A stretch of DNA of 64,000 nt from Haemaphysalis longicornis (Eukaryota; Arthropoda; Arachnida; Ixodida; Ixodidae): positions 141,982,593 through 142,046,592 of the forward strand of contig CM023454.1 of assembly GCA_013339765.2 (NCBI GenBank), written 5' to 3'. The notes beneath the pieces are model-generated. The model saw nothing but the letters and a program-made list of their open reading frames with translations, was not told where the DNA came from and did no database searches. Of this stretch, positions 43,701-53,559 are shown in pieces. The first letter of the stretch is position 1; each line of letters opens with the position of its first letter. The position numbers and the translations under genes are program-made.

Positions 43701-45679
43701 GCCCGCCAGGTGGAATCCGAACCCACGACCTCCAGAATACCGGTCTGGTGCGATAACCACTACGCTACCGGCGGGGCGATTTTCCCATTCACTTTCTGGG
43801 GTATTTATGTTAGGTAGATTTGTTTCCTGTGCTTGGGGGTGGTAGCCAGCGCCATTCAGACTAATCGGGGGAAGGGGACCTTTTTTTTAACCCCCGAATC
43901 GTGACTCGAGTGTCTACGACATGTCAAAGTGGTCGACCGCTTTGAACCCTCTTAAGCTCCCTTTGGCAACAAGACTGCCAGAACAGAGGCCCTCGCTATG
44001 CATGTAGCGAATCAGAATAGGAAATGAGGGGCTCGTTGAAAATAACACAGAAATAGGGGTTGGCAGTCGAGAAAACCTCGGAAAGCAAAGGGGAGGATGT
44101 GGTAGATCAATTTGAAACAGATTAAGAATTTGGAAAGAAAGAAAGAAAGTGAAGAAAAATGCCCGCCAGGTGGGATCCGAACCCACGACCTCCAGAATAC
44201 CGGTCTGGTGCGATAACCACTACGCTACCGGCGGGGCGATTTTCCCATTCACTTTCTGGGGTATTTATGTTAGGTAGATTTGTTTCCTGTGCTTGGGGGT
44301 GGTAGCCAGCGCCATTCAGACTAATCGGGGTGAAGGGGACCTTCTTTTTAACCCCCGAATCGTGACTCGAGTGTCTACGACATGTCCAAAAGTGGTCGAC
44401 CAGCTTTGAACCCTCTTAAGCTCCCTTTGGCAACAAGACTGCCAGAACAGAGGCCCTCGCTATGCATGTAGCGAATCAGAATAGGAAATGAGGGCTCGTT
44501 GAAAATAACACAGAAATAGGTGTTGGCAGTCGAGAAAACCTCGGAAAGCAAAGGGGAGGATGGGTAGGATCATTGAAACAGATTAAGAATTTGGAAAGAA
44601 AGAAAGAAAGTGAAGAAAAAATGCCCGCCAGGTGGAATCCGAACCCACGACCTCCAGAATACCGGTCTGGTGCGATAACCACTACGCTACCGGCGGGGCG
44701 ATTTTCCCATTCACTTTCTGGGGTATTTATGTTAGGTAGATTTGTTTCCTGTGCTTGGGGGTGGTAGCCAGCGCCATTCAGACTAATCGGGGTGAAGGGA
44801 CCTTTTTTTTAACCCCCAATCGTGACTCGAGTGTCCTACGACATGTCCAAAGTGGTCGACCAGCTTTGAACCCTCTTAAGCTCCCTTTGGCAACAAGACT
44901 GCCAGAACAGAGGGCCCTCGCTATGCATGTAGCGAATCAGAATAGGAAATGAGGGGCTCGTTGAAAATAACACAGAAATAGGGGTTGGCAGTCGAGAAAA
45001 CCTCGGAAAGCAAAGGGGAGGATGTGGTAGATCATTGAAACAGATTAAGAATTTGGAAAGAAAGAAAGAAAGTGAAGAAAACATGCCCGCCAGGTGGGAT
45101 CCGAACCCACTACCTCCAGAATACCGGTCTGGTGCGATAACCACTACGCTACCGGCGGGGCGATTTTCCCATTCACTTTCTGGGGTATTTATGTTAGGTA
45201 GATTTGTTTCCTGTGCTTGGGGGTGGTAGCCAAGCGCCATTCAGACTAATCGGGGTGAAGGGGACCTTCTTTTTAACCCCCGAATCGTGACTCGAGTGTC
45301 TACGACAGTCCAAAAGTGGTTCGACCAGCTTTGAACCCTCTTAAGCTCCCTTTGGCAACAAGACTGCCAGAACAAGGCCCTCGCTATGCATGTGCGGAAT
45401 CAGAATAGGAAATGAGGGGCTCGTTGAAAATAACACAGAAATAGGGGTTGGCAGTCGAGAAAACCTCGGAAAGCAAAGCGGAGGATGTGGTAGATCATTG
45501 AAACAGATTAAGAATTTGGAAAGAAAGAAAGAAAGTGAAGAAAAATGCCCGCCAGGTGGGATCCGAACCCACGACCTCCAGAATACCGGTCTGGTGCGAT
45601 AACCACTACGCTACCGGCGGGGCGATTTTCCCATTCACTTTCTGGGGTATTTATGTTAGGTAGATTTGTTTCCTGTGCT
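40764..45679 (-). repeat. Tandem array of ~462-bp tRNA-like monomers, subfamily A (10.6 units)
   Basis: Units start (tgtagcgaatcag) at 40764, 41224, 41683, 42156, 42619, 43081, 43543, 44003, 44467, 44928 and 45391; spacing is 459-473 bp. Units are nearly identical apart from small indels. Each holds, on the minus strand, a ~180-bp leader, a 72-nt tRNA-like cloverleaf followed at once by T5-T6, and a ~150-bp tail with a (CTTT)n stretch. A run before aacccc alternates between TTCTTTTT and TTTTTTTT from unit 3 to unit 10, a two-unit higher-order pattern. Long open frames crossing units arise from the repeat and are not genes. Confidence 0.9.
40922..40993 (-). other. tRNA-like cloverleaf, subfamily A (unit 1; same in each unit)
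   Basis: Reading minus: acceptor CCGCCGG/CTGGCGG (7 pairs, one G-T), TA, D stem GCG/CGC, A26, anticodon stem CCAGA/TCTGG around loop CCGGTAT, variable AGGTC, T stem GTGGG/CCCAC around TTCGGAT. Total 72 nt. The anticodon would be GGT (threonine). Position 33 is C rather than the near-universal U, and the T loop has G where A58 is expected, so a working tRNA is unlikely. A and B boxes (TAGCGTAGTGG, GGTTCGGATCC) suit RNA polymerase III, and a T run follows. Unit 2 (41382-41451) lacks 2 nt in the T arm. Confidence 0.75.
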
Positions 45680-46001
45680 TCACCCCGATTGTTTCCTGTG
45701 CTTCACCCTGTGCTTCACCCTTCACCCCGATTAGTCTGAATGGCGCTGGGCTACCACCCCCAAGCACAGGAAACAAATCTACCTAACATAAATACCCCAG
45801 AAAGTGAATGGGAAAATCGCCCCGCCGGTAGCGTAGTGGTTATCGCACCAGACCGGTATTCTGGAGGTCGTGGGTTCGGATCCCACCTGGCGGCATTTTT
45901 CTTCACTTTCTTTCTTTCTTTCCAAATTCTTGCCTCTGTTTCAATGATCTACCACATCCTCCCCTTTGCTTTCCGAGGTTTTCTCGACTGCCAACCCCTA
46001 T

Positions 46002-46006
<5 letters not shown>
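45680..46006 (+). repeat. Scrambled junction and inverted copy of the 462-bp repeat
   Basis: After unit 11 breaks off near 45680, a ~40-bp region repeats tgtgcttcaccc several times. Then the reverse complement of most of a monomer follows, with a plus-strand tRNA-like cloverleaf at 45822-45893 and its tail to 46006, ending at (TA)n. The array is thus capped by an inverted unit, making a large palindrome of ~270-bp arms. Confidence 0.85.
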
Positions 46007-46042
<36 letters not shown>

Positions 46043-46202
46043 TGGAGTCACCCACGAAAAACATAACAATATTTAATAGGACGTTTCGTCTGGGATCCAG
46101 ACTTGAAAAAGGCTGGATCCCAGAAAGAAACGTCGTATTAAATATTGTTAGGTTTTTCGTGGTGACTCTAATTTAATATACCATTCAGCTGCCAAGCCCT
46201 GT

Positions 46203-46275
<73 letters not shown>

Positions 46276-46281
46276 ATATAT
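46007..46281. repeat. TA microsatellites with a palindromic GAAAC-bearing island
   Basis: (TA)n at 46007-46038 and 46206-46280 surround an island whose halves are inverted: gagtcacc...gacgtttcgtctggg ccag pairs with ctggatcccagaaagaaac gtc...ggtgactc (46044-46171), arms ~55 bp around gacttgaaaaagg. The core resembles motifs at PLE termini. Confidence 0.7.
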
Positions 46282-46480
46282 TGTTACCGAGATGGGTTTA
46301 TTTACAGTGAGTTCGGATGGTGTAGGACGAGCGTAGATGGTAGAGCGGTCCGTGAATGATGGTGCCAAGCCGGGGTGCAACCTCGTTCTCCTCTCCTACC
46401 AATCAGCTTGCTCAGATGGTTGACCGTTGAAATGTCATAAACGCATCGGCGAATATACGACACTTATGGTGTGCGTAACA
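46282..46480 (-). repeat. Gypsy-2 3' LTR
   Basis: 199 bp, TGTTAC...GTAACA, near-identical to 51363-51560. The integrase frame ends 17 nt inside it. Confidence 0.9.
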
Positions 46481-48248
46481 TTTCCCCCGTCGGAGACGAA
46501 GCCCCCAGGGCGAGGCAGCTTGTGGAGCGTTCTTCACAACGTTTGAGTCGGGCAACATGGACTACTTGCGTTCTTTTGCGCTGTCGACCAGTCGAAGTCA
46601 ATCGCGAGACGACGTATGTGACATCGCTGAGACGTTGTAGCACAACAAACGGACCCATGTAATGAGGCAGAAACGTCTCACACAAGCCGCGCTTACGCAG
46701 CGGTGTCCAACGCCACACTAAATCACCAGGTGTGTATGTTCCATCACGCCGACGACTGTCGTAAGGCTGCTTAGAGCGCTTCTGGGAGGCCAGGATTCGC
46801 AGGCGGGCAAGTCGACGTGCTTCTTCGGCAAGGCAGAGCGTCCTAGCTAAGGAAGGGTCGTCATGGTTGAAGAAAGGGAATATCGTGTCGAGACAGCTAC
46901 CGGGCTGCCGGGCATAAAGGACGAAGAAGGGGCTGTAGCCGGTTGTTTCGTGCTTCCCAGTATTGTACGCGTATGTGATAAAGGGGAGCGGATCGTCCCA
47001 GTTCTTGTGGTCCGAGCTGACATACATAGATAACATGCTCGCTAACGTGCGGTTGGTACGTTCCGTCAGTCCATTTGTTTGAGGGTGGTACGGCGTAGCA
47101 TGGCGAAATTGGAAGGAACAAAGGCGAAGCAACTCTTCAACGACATTTGCAGTAAACTGACGTCCACGGTCACTGATTATAACTTGGGGTGGTCCATGGC
47201 GTAACAAAATTTAGCGAAGCAAAAAGTCCGCGATCTCTGTAGCAGTGGCAGACGGTAGAGCAGCCGTCTGAGCATAGCGAGAGAGGTAATCCACGCATAC
47301 AATGATCCAGCGATGTCCATGCGATGAGCGGGGGAAAGGCCCTAACAAGTCAATCCAAACTTGTTGGAAAGGACGACTTGGCGGGTCAACGGGGTGGAGT
47401 CGCCCTGCTGGAGTAGTTGTTGGATTTTTGTACCTCTGGCATTGGGCACAAGTGGCGACATAGCGCTCAATAGTCTTGCGCATGTTCGGCCAGTAAAACC
47501 GTTGTTGAGCACGGTGCAGAGTGCGCGCGAGCCCCATGTGGCCCGATGTGACTTCGTCATGCACAAAACTTACAACAGCGGTACGGAGGCTTTCTGGCAC
47601 AACAAGTAGGAGACGATGTCCGACAGCGGAATAGTTCTTCTTGTAAAGTATTTCGTTTCGCACGCAGAAATAGCTAGAAGGCTTCGATTCATCGGCTAAA
47701 GCGAAAAGCGAGTCCAAAGTTTTGTCCTTGCACTGCTCCCTTTTGAAAACAGCCGGCTCAGGGAAAGATGTCGAAATGGAGGCGAGATACTGGTCAAAGT
47801 TGTCTTCCTCAGAGGCCACTGATTCCAGTGGCAGCCGGGAGAGGCAGTCAGCGACGGCATGCTTGCGGCCGCTTTTGTTTGATACGGTGAAATCATACTC
47901 CTGCAGACGGAGATCCCAGCGTGCCAGCCGCCCACAAGGATCATGAAGGTTGAGGAGCCAGCAGAGTGAGTGGTGGTCTGCGACGATGGTAAAAGGATGC
48001 CCATAGAGATAGGAGCGAAATCGCTGTGTGGCAAAAATTACTGTCAGACACTCTTGCTTCGTGACAGTATAATTCCTCTCCGACTTGCTAAGAGTGCGGC
48101 TGGCGTAAGCAATAACATGCTCACCATCACTGTGGCGCTGAAATAGCACGGCCCCAACTCCAACCCCACTGGCATCGGTGTGAACTTCAGTAGGCGCCTG
48201 GGCATCGAAATGGCGGAGAATCGGTCCGGACGTCAGAAGATGTTTCAA
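46464..48248 (-). pseudogene. Gypsy-2 RNase H and integrase (one stop between segments)
   Basis: Segment 48248-47211 holds RNase H (EVHTDASGVGVGAVLF, VTKQECLTVIF, VADHHSLCWLL) and the integrase start: the H-H-C-C finger (HDEVTSGHMGLARTLHRA ... CAQCQR) and the first catalytic aspartate (VWIDLLGPF). A TAA at 47211-47213 interrupts it. Segment 47207-46464 continues in the same frame with IISDRGRQFT (second aspartate), YHPQTNGLTERTNRT (glutamate), and a C-terminal GPF-type module (HYMGPFVVLQRLSDVTY). All catalytic residues are present, so a single stop is the main visible defect here. Confidence 0.9.
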
Positions 48249-49905
48249 GTGACGAAAAGCGACGGTACAGTCGGTACTCTATTTGAATGGAACGTTTTTC
48301 CGCAGAAAACATGTCAGAGGATGGGCTATGTTAGCAAAGCCAGGGATAAAACGACGAAAATAGGAGCAAAGTCCCAAGAAGCTGCGAAGTTCCTTCGCAG
48401 AGGTGGGTTTTTTAAAGCAGCTAACGGCTCGTATCTTGTGTGGATCCGGTCTGACTCCATGTTTGTCGACAACGAGGCCTAAGACAAGAGTTTGCCGCTC
48501 TCCGAATCGACATTTTTTTTAGTTCAAGATGAGACCAGCCTTTTCTAACCAGTCCAAAACAGTGGCCAAGCGCGTGTTGTGTTCACGAAATGTGCGACCA
48601 AAAATAACGATATCGTCGAGGCAGCACATGCACACTTCCCACTTGAGGCCCCGAAGTACCGATCCATGAAACGCTCAAACGTAGCAGGGGCGTTACAGAG
48701 TCCAAAGGGCATAACATTAAATTCAAATAGTCCATCGGGTGTGATAAACGCTGTTTTTTCTTTATGGTCGGGGTTCACGGGAATTTGCCAGTAGCCTGAT
48801 CGCAAGTCAACTGAAGAGAAGTACGAAGCCGAATGAAGACAATCTATTGCATTATTATGCGGGGAAGTGGGTAGACGTCTTTTTTAGTAATTTCGTTGAG
48901 GCGCCGATAGCCAATACAGAAGCGCCATGACCCGTCTTTCTTTCTGACCAATATCACCGGAGCTGCCCAGGGACTTGAACACTGTTGAATCACGCCATTC
49001 TGCAACATATCTCGTACTTGTTCATTGATAATCTTGCGCTCGGATGGTGAAACCCGGTAGGGCTTTTGTCGTATTGGCCGGGCTTCCCCAGTATGTATTG
49101 AATGGTGGGTCTGTGTGTGCGGTATTGACGAGCATCGATGTGTTCGCCCGAAGTCAAATACGCGTGAGTATTGTACAAGAACGGCAATCAACGCACGGCG
49201 TTTTTCTGGTTCAAGGGACTCGTCGCTCATACTTTGAAATTTGGCAGGGTCCACCGGGCAAGGATCAGTAGACGGATTTATGGCTTCGGGCAAAACTCCT
49301 ACTGAAGTTGAAACATATTCGATCGCTTCGGCAAGTTTCAGCCCGCTTGGAAGTAGAGTGGGTTCGGCCGAAGAGTTGATAGTCCACACAGAGGTTTGTC
49401 CCCTGTTTACCGTAACAACCGATCGAGGCACCAATACCTTTTTCTTTGCAGAGTTTAGGGGAATCGGCTCCAGCAAAGCTTTAAATTTATCCAGATCAGT
49501 TTCCGTGCAAAGGACTGACACGAATGCGGCGGACCGCGCCGGCATGATGGTGTCGCTCAACACGCAGAGTGCGCGGTTGGTATCGGGACAAGAATCTTCT
49601 ACAAGGGCAGATAGGGCGCTCCCGTCCTCATTACGACCGTCAACTGTGGCACCACACTGCTTCAAGAAGTCTAGAGCTAAAATCATATCGTGAGTTGACC
49701 ACGGCACTACTGCAAACTCCGCCCTGAATGTGTGGCCGCCAAACGAAACAGTCACTGAGCAGATTCCAAGTGGGCATAGGGACTCAATACCAACACCTTG
49801 AAATGTTACCATTTTGTCCCAGTGAAACATTACTTTGCGGCCAAGACGGGATTTAAACGCAGAACTCATTACCGACACTGTTGCGCCCGTATCGATCAGA
49901 GCCAT
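48249..49905 (-). pseudogene. Gypsy-2 protease and reverse transcriptase, frameshifted
   Basis: Segment 49905-48844 starts in the protease (MALIDTGATVSVMSS, with the intact DTG, and MILALDFL near the C-terminus). It continues into RT fingers (MLQNGVIQQCSSPWAAPV, VYPLPRI), then shifts frame near 48844. Segment 48805-48545 has MRSGYWQIPV and VMPFGLCNAPATFERFMD. A further frame change leads to the catalytic CLDDIVIFGR near 48620-48590. Then come the thumb and connection to 48249, with a TAG in place of a conserved tryptophan near 48282. The protease's strong DTGA loop contrasts with the altered one of Gypsy-1. Confidence 0.85.
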
Positions 49906-50085
49906 CGTTCGGGTGCCAGTTGACTAATACTTCCACTGTGTTTTTTAGCATTGATACAGGCGAAGGTAGTTCCCAGTTAGGCTGTCCGGTAAGAGGCATT
50001 TCACGTGACAGTTGTGCCGCGGCCTCACCTCGATTGGCCGCGCTGGCTAGTTTTCCGGCGGCGGTGACCGACGCCGGGGTGATGG

Positions 50086-51292
50086 TCAACGCCGCTGTCG
50101 TGAAGCGGGTGGGGTTAAGTTGCGGTCAGAAGCCGGTGAATTGCGGCGCGGTGGTGCCTCGGAGAACAAAGCTGTTGGCAGGCGAGTGTCGTAGCGGGCA
50201 TTTCGAGCGTTCGGGCGGTTCCACATGAGAGTTTGCTGGTAGCGTGGCGCTTGGCGGCGACGGCGGCAGTAGCGAGAAATGTGGCCCTCAAACCCACAGT
50301 TGTAGCAGACGGGAAGGTCACGCTCACGGGAGGGAAGGATCTCTCGTAGACCGCCATCAAAACGGCGATCATAAGCCGGGCGCTGAGGACGCTGGTCGTA
50401 AGTTGGACGTTGAGGGCGCCGAGAGAACTGCTGGACATCGTGACTGTAGCGTGGTGAATCCCAATTGTGGAAGCGCTGCGGGCTTTCATTGCGAGGCGTA
50501 TAGCTCGGATCACGGAACTGAGCACTCGAAGGCGAGAGGCTATTGGCCTGTACATCTTGCAGCACGTAACTTTCGTGAACGTGCAAGCCGTCAGTATGGC
50601 GCCGAGGTTCTTGGTGTCGCAGCAACTCTCGCGGACGATGCGCCGGATAGTTTCAGCGAAGTCCGGTGGTGGGGTCACATCAACGCTTGCCACAGTAGTT
50701 ACATTAGCCAAGCGACCGAACTTTGGCGTAATACGACGCTTCTTCAACGCCTCGAAGGTGCGACAGTGCTGGACAACGTCGGACGCCGATTCCAACTTTT
50801 CACGCCCTATTAAAAAGTTCTACACGTCTTCAGCGATCCCCTTTAATAAGTGACCCACTTTGTCATCCTCAGACATTTGCGGGTCGACGAGTCTGCAGAG
50901 CTTTAGCACCTCTTCAATGTAGGTGGTGCATGTCTCACCTGGGACTTGGGCGCGAGGAGCAACGTCTGTTCAGCCTGCTTCTTCTTTCCGACGGAGTCGC
51001 CAAAGCGGGATGAAATTTCTTCAACGAAACGGTCCCAGGTTGTGAGGTTGCTTTCGTTGTTCTCAAACCAGGTCAGCGCAGTCTCATCTAGCGAGAACAC
51101 GACGTTTGAGAGTTGTGCAGCGGTATCCCAGCGGTTGTACCGGCTCACTCGCCGATAGTGCGTCAACCATTCCTCAACGTCTTCATCGGCGTTCCCAGTG
51201 AACATTCGGGGCTCTCGCGGGGGATGCCAGCCAGGCGTGGGGGCCGGCACAGTGTTCCCACCTTGAGGCATCGTAGGAGACAGCGGTGGCAT
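50086..51292 (-). pseudogene. Gypsy-2 gag with CCHC knuckle, frameshifted
   Basis: The ATG at 51292 opens a 129-residue frame with the gag core (RMFTGNADEDVEEWLTHYRR, ALTWFENNE, WDRFVEEISSRFGDS). It shifts near 50930, continues toward 50800 and then 50795-50640 (VVQHCRTFEALKKRRITPKF). A last frame (50625-50086) carries an arginine/tyrosine-rich linker and the nucleocapsid knuckle CYNCGFEGHISRYC near 50310-50270. A small gap of about 180 bp separates it from the protease start. Three frame changes are needed to join the parts. Confidence 0.8.
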
Positions 51293-51339
51293 ACCCGCGA
51301 CACGTCGGCTGCGGCGAAAATCCTGGAGGTCCGACGTGG

Positions 51340-51362
51340 CGTACCCAGCACCACTACCAAAC
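51340..51362 (-). promoter_or_regulatory. Gypsy-2 primer-binding region
   Basis: Directly inside the 5' LTR the minus strand reads GTTTGGTAGTGGTGCTGGG. TGG three bases in fits pairing with the 3' CCA of a tRNA. The specific tRNA is not determined. Confidence 0.55.
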
Positions 51363-51560
51363 TGTTACGAGATGTGTTTATTTACAGTGAGTTCGGATGG
51401 TGTAGGACGAGCATAGATGGTAGAGCGGTCCGTGAATGATGGTGCCAAGCCGGGGTGCAACCTCGTTCTCCTCTCCTACCAATCAGCTTGCTCAGATGGT
51501 TGACCGTTGAAATGTCATAAACGCATCGGCGAATATACGGCACTTGTGGTGTGCGTAACA
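51363..51560 (-). repeat. Gypsy-2 5' LTR
   Basis: 198 bp with TGTTAC...GTAACA ends; differs from 46282-46480 at about five positions. TA repeat follows at 51561. Confidence 0.9.
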
Positions 51561-51582
51561 ATATATATATATATATATATAA

Positions 51583-51710
51583 TTTTTTCTTCGCATTTTT
51601 TCTTCGCTTTCTTTCTTTCTTTCCAAATTCTTGATCTGTTTCAATGGCCTACCACAACCTCCCCTTTGCTTTCCGAGGTCTTCTTGACTGTCAATCCTTA
51701 TTTCTGTGTT
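51583..51710 (+). repeat. Tail of a 462-bp repeat, subfamily A
   Basis: (CTTT)n, then ccaaattcttgatctgtttc, cctcccctttgctttccgag and tatttctgtgttat match the tail of subfamily A in tRNA-forward orientation. (TA)n tracts flank both sides. Confidence 0.8.
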
Positions 51711-52372
51711 ATATATATATATATATATATAGGCAGAACAGAAAGATACGGGACAAGGGACTGGGTAAAAATACATATCAAGGTTGCAGTCGTCATTGCC
51801 AGTGCTATTACGGCTTTTTTTTTCGCAATATTTAATAAGGCCGAATGACGTGTGCTTGTCACGTTCCTTTGATACATTGATAAATAAGCGAACTACAAGT
51901 CGAGAAAAAATCCGCCGTTTTTTCCTGGAGCGGAACTCGAGCCCACATCTCCGCATAACCGGTGTGGTGCGTTTGCCATTACGCTATCCCGCAGCGGATT
52001 CTCTCTCGACTTTAAAGCGGGGGGTTTTTATTTAAAAAGCTATGAGGCCGGTCAACTAGCGCCGCCCCTCCCTTTCCGCGGGAGACGTAGAACGTCTTTT
52101 TTCCCCGCGGGCCCCCACGTAAAACGTGGTCGGAGGTCGGGGTTAGCAATTGGCATATCCGAACTGCTGGAGCCAGTCCTCGTAATGCATGTAGCAGAAC
52201 GAAAGATACGGGACGACGGACTCGGTAAGATACATATCAAGGTTGCAGGGCGCCAGTGCTATTCGGCTTTTTTCGAAATATTAATAGGGCCGAATGGCGT
52301 GGCTTGTCACGTTTCTTTGATACATTGATAAATAAGCGAAAATATAAGTCGAGAATCAAAATCCGCCGTTTT

Positions 52373-52443
52373 TCCGGAAGCGGGACTCGAGCCCACATCT
52401 CCGCATAACCGGTGCGGTGCGTTCGCCATTACGCTATCCCGCA
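52373..52443 (-). other. tRNA-like cloverleaf, subfamily B (unit 2)
   Basis: Reading minus: acceptor TGCGGGA/TTCCGGA (6 of 7 pairs), TA, D stem GCG/CGC, A26, anticodon stem CCGCA/TGCGG around CCGGTTA, variable AGAT, T stem GTGGG/CCCGC around CTCGAGT; 71 nt. The loop again has C33 and GGT at 34-36. Unit 1 (51923-51993) has one mismatch in the anticodon stem. Confidence 0.7.
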
Positions 52444-52449
52444 GCGGAT

Positions 52450-52712
52450 TCTCTCTCGACTTTATTGATTGTAGGGTTTAACGCGCCGACGCAACGCAGG
52501 CGATGAGGCGCGCCGTATTGGAGGGCTCCGGAATAATTTTGACCACCTGGGGATCTTTAACGTGCGCCGAAATCTCGTACACACGGGCGTTTTTGCTTTT
52601 CGCCTCCATCAGAAAAGCGGCCGCCGCGGCCGGGAATTGAACCCGCGACCTCGTGCTTTGCAGCGCAACGCCTTAGCCACTGAGCCACCGCGGCGGGTCT
52701 CTCTCGACTTTA
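52450..52712 (-). mobile_element. Full-length tRNA-derived SINE with 15-bp target duplication
   Basis: The SINE (52465-52697, 233 bp) on the minus strand starts cccgccgcggtggctcagtg with A box TGGCTCAGTGG and B box GGGTTCAATTCCC. The head resembles a cysteine tRNA (CTGCAAA loop). The body includes gttaaagatccccaggtggt and ends tacaatcaat. TCTCTCTCGACTTTA flanks it at 52450-52464 and 52698-52712, a textbook LINE-mobilised insertion. It resembles tRNA-derived SINEs known from hard ticks. It interrupts the second subfamily B monomer. Confidence 0.9.
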
Positions 52713-53353
52713 AAGCGGGGGTTTATATTTACAAGAGCTCTGAGGCCGGTCAACTAGCGCCGCCCCTCGACTACCGCGGCAGACGTAGAACGTCTTCTTT
52801 CCCAGCGGCCGCCACGTAGACCGTGGTCGGAGGTCGGGGTTAGCAATTGGCATATCCGAACTGCTGGAGCCAGTGCCTCGTTTGCATGTAGCAGAACAGA
52901 AAGATACGGTACGAGGGACTCGGTGAAGATACATATCAAGGTTGCAGTCATCATTGCCAGTGCTATTCGGCTTTTTTCGAAATATTTAATAGGGCCGAAT
53001 GACGTGTGCTTGTCACGTTTCTTTGATACATTGATAAATAAGCGAAAAATTTAAATCGAGAAAAAAAATCCGCCGTTTTCCGGGGGGCGGGACTCGAGCC
53101 CCCATCTCCGCATAAACGGTGCGGTGCGTTGCCATTACGCTATCCCGCAGCGGATTCTCTCTCGACTTTAAAGCGGGGGTTTATATTTACAAGAGCTCTG
53201 AGGCCAGGAACTAGCGCCGCCCCCCGATTACCGCGGTAGAGGTAGAAAAGTCTTCTTTCCCCGCCCCCGCCAAAGTAGACCATGGTCGGAGGTCGGGGTT
53301 AGCAATTTGGGATATCCGAACTGCTGAAGCCAGTGCCTCGTAATGCATGTAGC

Positions 53354-53530
53354 ATTATATATATATAAAAAAAATATATATATATATTTTTATATATATA
53401 AAATATAATATTCATATATATATATTTAAAATGTATATATTTTATATAAAAATATATATAATTTTATAATATATATCTAATATCTATATATATATAGATA
53501 TATATATATACATATTTATATATTTAGTAT
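53354..53530. repeat. Interrupted TA-rich tract
   Basis: About 175 bp of imperfect TA/AT-rich sequence with A-runs, lying between the subfamily B array and PLE-3. Confidence 0.85.
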
Positions 53531-53559
53531 AAGTAAAGAGGCGGATAAACAGCAAGAAG

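Larger units (their letters stand above)
46282..51560 (-). mobile_element. Gypsy-2: nearly complete, young Ty3/gypsy element
   Basis: LTRs of 198-199 bp (51363-51560 as 5' LTR, 46282-46480 as 3' LTR) have TGTTAC...GTAACA ends and differ at about five positions including indels, so the insertion is fairly recent. Between them lie gag, protease, RT, RNase H and integrase. A few frameshifts and stops interrupt the frame. ATAT flanks both ends (46278-46281, 51561-51564) but sits in TA repeat. A polypurine tract (gacgggggaaa on minus, 46481-46491) adjoins the 3' LTR. Confidence 0.92.
51731..53353 (-). repeat. Tandem array of ~462-bp tRNA-like monomers, subfamily B (3.5 units)
   Basis: Units start near 51731, 52193 and 52888; the array ends at 53353 (tgcatgtagca). 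Spacing is 462 bp, or 695 bp where a SINE has inserted. Each unit has a minus-strand tRNA-like module (51923-51993, 52373-52443 and near 53080-53150). Units meet at gcatgtagca(g)aacag, close to the gcatgtagcgaatcag junction of subfamily A. Apart from length, junction, layout and short words, the sequence is clearly diverged from subfamily A. The third unit is more decayed. Confidence 0.85.

Noticed and set aside
40764..45679. CRISPR-like array
   Set aside because: Units are ~462 bp and identical throughout; there are no short repeats with unique spacers and no cas genes, and the DNA is eukaryotic.
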